A program made the position numbers and the translations under genes. A stretch of 23,724 nucleotides of DNA. Origin: DATJBC01 sp035515515. Lineage in GTDB: Bacteria; Actinomycetota; Acidimicrobiia; Acidimicrobiales; UBA8190. Below the pieces are notes generated by a model. It worked only from the letters and a program-made list of their open reading frames with translations. It had not been told where the DNA came from and made no database searches. The stretch spans positions 1 through 23,724 of the forward strand of contig DATJBC010000292.1 in NCBI GenBank assembly GCA_035515515.1, written 5' to 3'. Below, piece by piece: positions 22,627 to 23,724 of this stretch (positions within the stretch are counted from its first letter, which is position 1; each line of letters starts with the position of its first letter).

Positions 22627-23394
22627 TCAGGGGGGGTCCGACTCGGCGAACCCGAGGCGCCGGGCGTCGGCGCGCACCTGCTCGACGGCGTCCGAGCCCT
22701 CGGCGTTCTCCGACACGATGGCCAGGAAGCGCTGGGGCACGAGCTCGATGAAGATCCCCTCGGCCTCGGCAGTGAGCACGTCCCCGTGGAAGATGGCGCC
22801 GTAGGTGCGCACCTTGCGGCCCTCCTTGCCCACACAGCGCGCCTCGAGGCGCAGGGCGGTGCGCAGCGGTGTGGGCTTGCGGTACGTGATGGTGAGGGTC
22901 CCGGTCATGGCCGGCGTGCCCGCCATGATGTTGGCGGCCCCGAGCAGCTCGTCGAACACCATGGCGATGACCCCGCCGTGGACGCAGGTCGGCGGGCCCT
23001 CGTACTGGTAGTCGAAGAACGCCGTCCCCCGCAGCTCGCCGTCCACGGCCTCGACCGTGACGGGGGGTGCCACGGGGTTGGCGAAGCCGATCACGGGGCT
23101 CGTGGGGAAGAAGTCCTGCGGGTGCCCGACCGGGTCGGGCTGGGCCCGCATCCGGCGCCCGGGCCCCGCCGCCGCCTCCAGACGCGTGGCCAGCGCGCCC
23201 AGCGCCTCGGTGGCCGCTTCGATGTCGTCGTCGCCGATGGGCAGCCCCACCATGGCACTCGTGACGCGCCTGATCTCGTCGGCCAGGCGGAAGCGGACGT
23301 CGGGCTCGGGCTGGCGGACAGCGGGGGCTCCTCCACCCCGGAAGGAGATGCCGAAGTCCGAAACGCCCAGCTCGTCGTCGGGCCCGGGGCCCAT
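22627..23394 (-). CDS. PaaI-like hotdog thioesterase
   Basis: This predicts a 255-residue protein with a charged, helical N-terminal part of about 100 residues and a hotdog domain at about 100-220. The signature VHGGVIAMVFDELLGAA (His139, Asp148/Glu149) is the catalytic helix of PaaI-type acyl-CoA thioesterases, followed by GTLTITYRKPTPLRT and AEAEGIFIEL. It would release free acids from acyl-CoA. ATG 23394 overlaps the hydratase stop as TGATG; the GTG three bases earlier is equally possible. Coupled to the enoyl-CoA hydratase, so likely part of an acyl-CoA degradation set. Confidence 0.88.
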   Translation of the reverse strand: MGPGPDDELGVSDFGISFRGGGAPAVRQPEPDVRFRLADEIRRVTSAMVGLPIGDDDIEAATEALGALATRLEAAAGPGRRMRAQPDPVGHPQDFFPTSPVIGFANPVAPPVTVEAVDGELRGTAFFDYQYEGPPTCVHGGVIAMVFDELLGAANIMAGTPAMTGTLTITYRKPTPLRTALRLEARCVGKEGRKVRTYGAIFHGDVLTAEAEGIFIELVPQRFLAIVSENAEGSDAVEQVRADARRLGFAESDPP

Positions 23395-23724
23395 CACGTG
23401 CGCTTGTACTGCGGCGGACGCTTCTCGGCGAAGGCGCGTTGGCCCTCGGCGGCGTCCTCGGTGGAGAAGATGGGCCAGCCGATCTCGAGCTCGATCTTGA
23501 GCGCCTCGGCTTCGGGGAGGCCCTCGGTCTCGCGCACGGAGCGCTTGATGGCCTCGACGGCCAGCGGTCCGTTGGCGCAGATCACCTCGGCGATGCGCAG
23601 TGCCTCCTCCAGCGCGGTGCCGTCGGGGACCACGCGCCCGATGAGGCCGATCTCCTTGGCCTCGGCCGCGCTCACCTCCCGCGCCGTGAGCAGGAGGTCC
23701 ATGGCCACCGTGAAGGGGATCTGG
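23394..23724 (-). CDS. Enoyl-CoA hydratase/isomerase family protein (N-terminus outside window)
   Basis: About 109 C-terminal residues are visible and the frame is open to the window edge. The segments AMDLLLTAREVSAAEAKEIG, LIGRVVPDG and EGQRAFAEKRPPQYK are the standard C-terminal half of crotonase-fold enzymes, with the trimer-forming helices. The oxyanion-hole and catalytic residues lie outside, so hydratase, isomerase or other crotonase activity cannot be told apart. Its stop overlaps the thioesterase start. Confidence 0.88.
   Translation of the reverse strand, partial: QIPFTVAMDLLLTAREVSAAEAKEIGLIGRVVPDGTALEEALRIAEVICANGPLAVEAIKRSVRETEGLPEAEALKIELEIGWPIFSTEDAAEGQRAFAEKRPPQYKRT

Noticed and set aside
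19974..22751. A 925-codon plus-strand open frame antisense to the first kinase
   Set aside because: It has no recognisable domain, has a biased composition, and lies opposite conserved PAS, HisKA and receiver domains.
22472..22804. A 110-codon plus-strand frame in the spacer before the kinase operon
   Set aside because: It has no ribosome site or recognisable content and runs antisense into the thioesterase gene.

Overview
The window looks like a chromosome segment from a very high-GC Gram-positive actinobacterium. Acidimicrobiia or a relative is my best guess, but it is an inference. The signs are pervasive GTG/TTG starts, GTGA start/stop overlaps, an F420-type luciferase-like oxidoreductase, mycobacterial-style acyl-CoA genes, and a Tad pilus locus in the actinobacterial layout with no secretin.

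Left third (about 1-8584, all minus strand, read right to left): one compact Tad/Flp pilus operon. In order of transcription it holds a secreted PKD-like protein, a SAF-domain CpaB/RcpC-like protein, TadZ, TadA, TadB, TadC, a small pilin-like protein, two TadE-like pseudopilins, a TadG-like protein, and a multi-membrane-pass LysM protein that runs off the left edge. Most junctions are 4-base overlaps. Upstream lies a regulatory region (8585-9029) packed with inverted repeats. It contains a plausible promoter, a hairpin that buries a strong Shine-Dalgarno sequence, a possible leader ORF, and a 40-base near-perfect palindrome of unknown role.

Middle (9030-10575): an SRAP/YedK DNA-protein crosslink repair gene, a MmcQ/YjbR-like gene broken by a one-base frameshift, and a convergent SnoaL-like gene.

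Right-centre (10623-17095): acyl-CoA style metabolism. A minus-strand set (SDR, then LLM oxidoreductase, then SnoaL-like) diverges from a plus-strand set (a double-hotdog MaoC-like protein and two acyl-CoA ligases). The 172-base divergent spacer carries two related CTGAC palindromes that could be operators. The substrate cannot be read from the sequence.

Right (17110-22286, minus strand): two tandem paralogous hybrid histidine kinases (three PAS domains, HisKA, HATPase and a receiver each), translationally coupled. A GC-rich hairpin separates them from the convergent ligase gene. A 340-base spacer follows, then a PaaI-like hotdog thioesterase and the C-terminal part of an enoyl-CoA hydratase that runs off the right edge. 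No rRNA, tRNA, CRISPR array or insertion sequence was seen.
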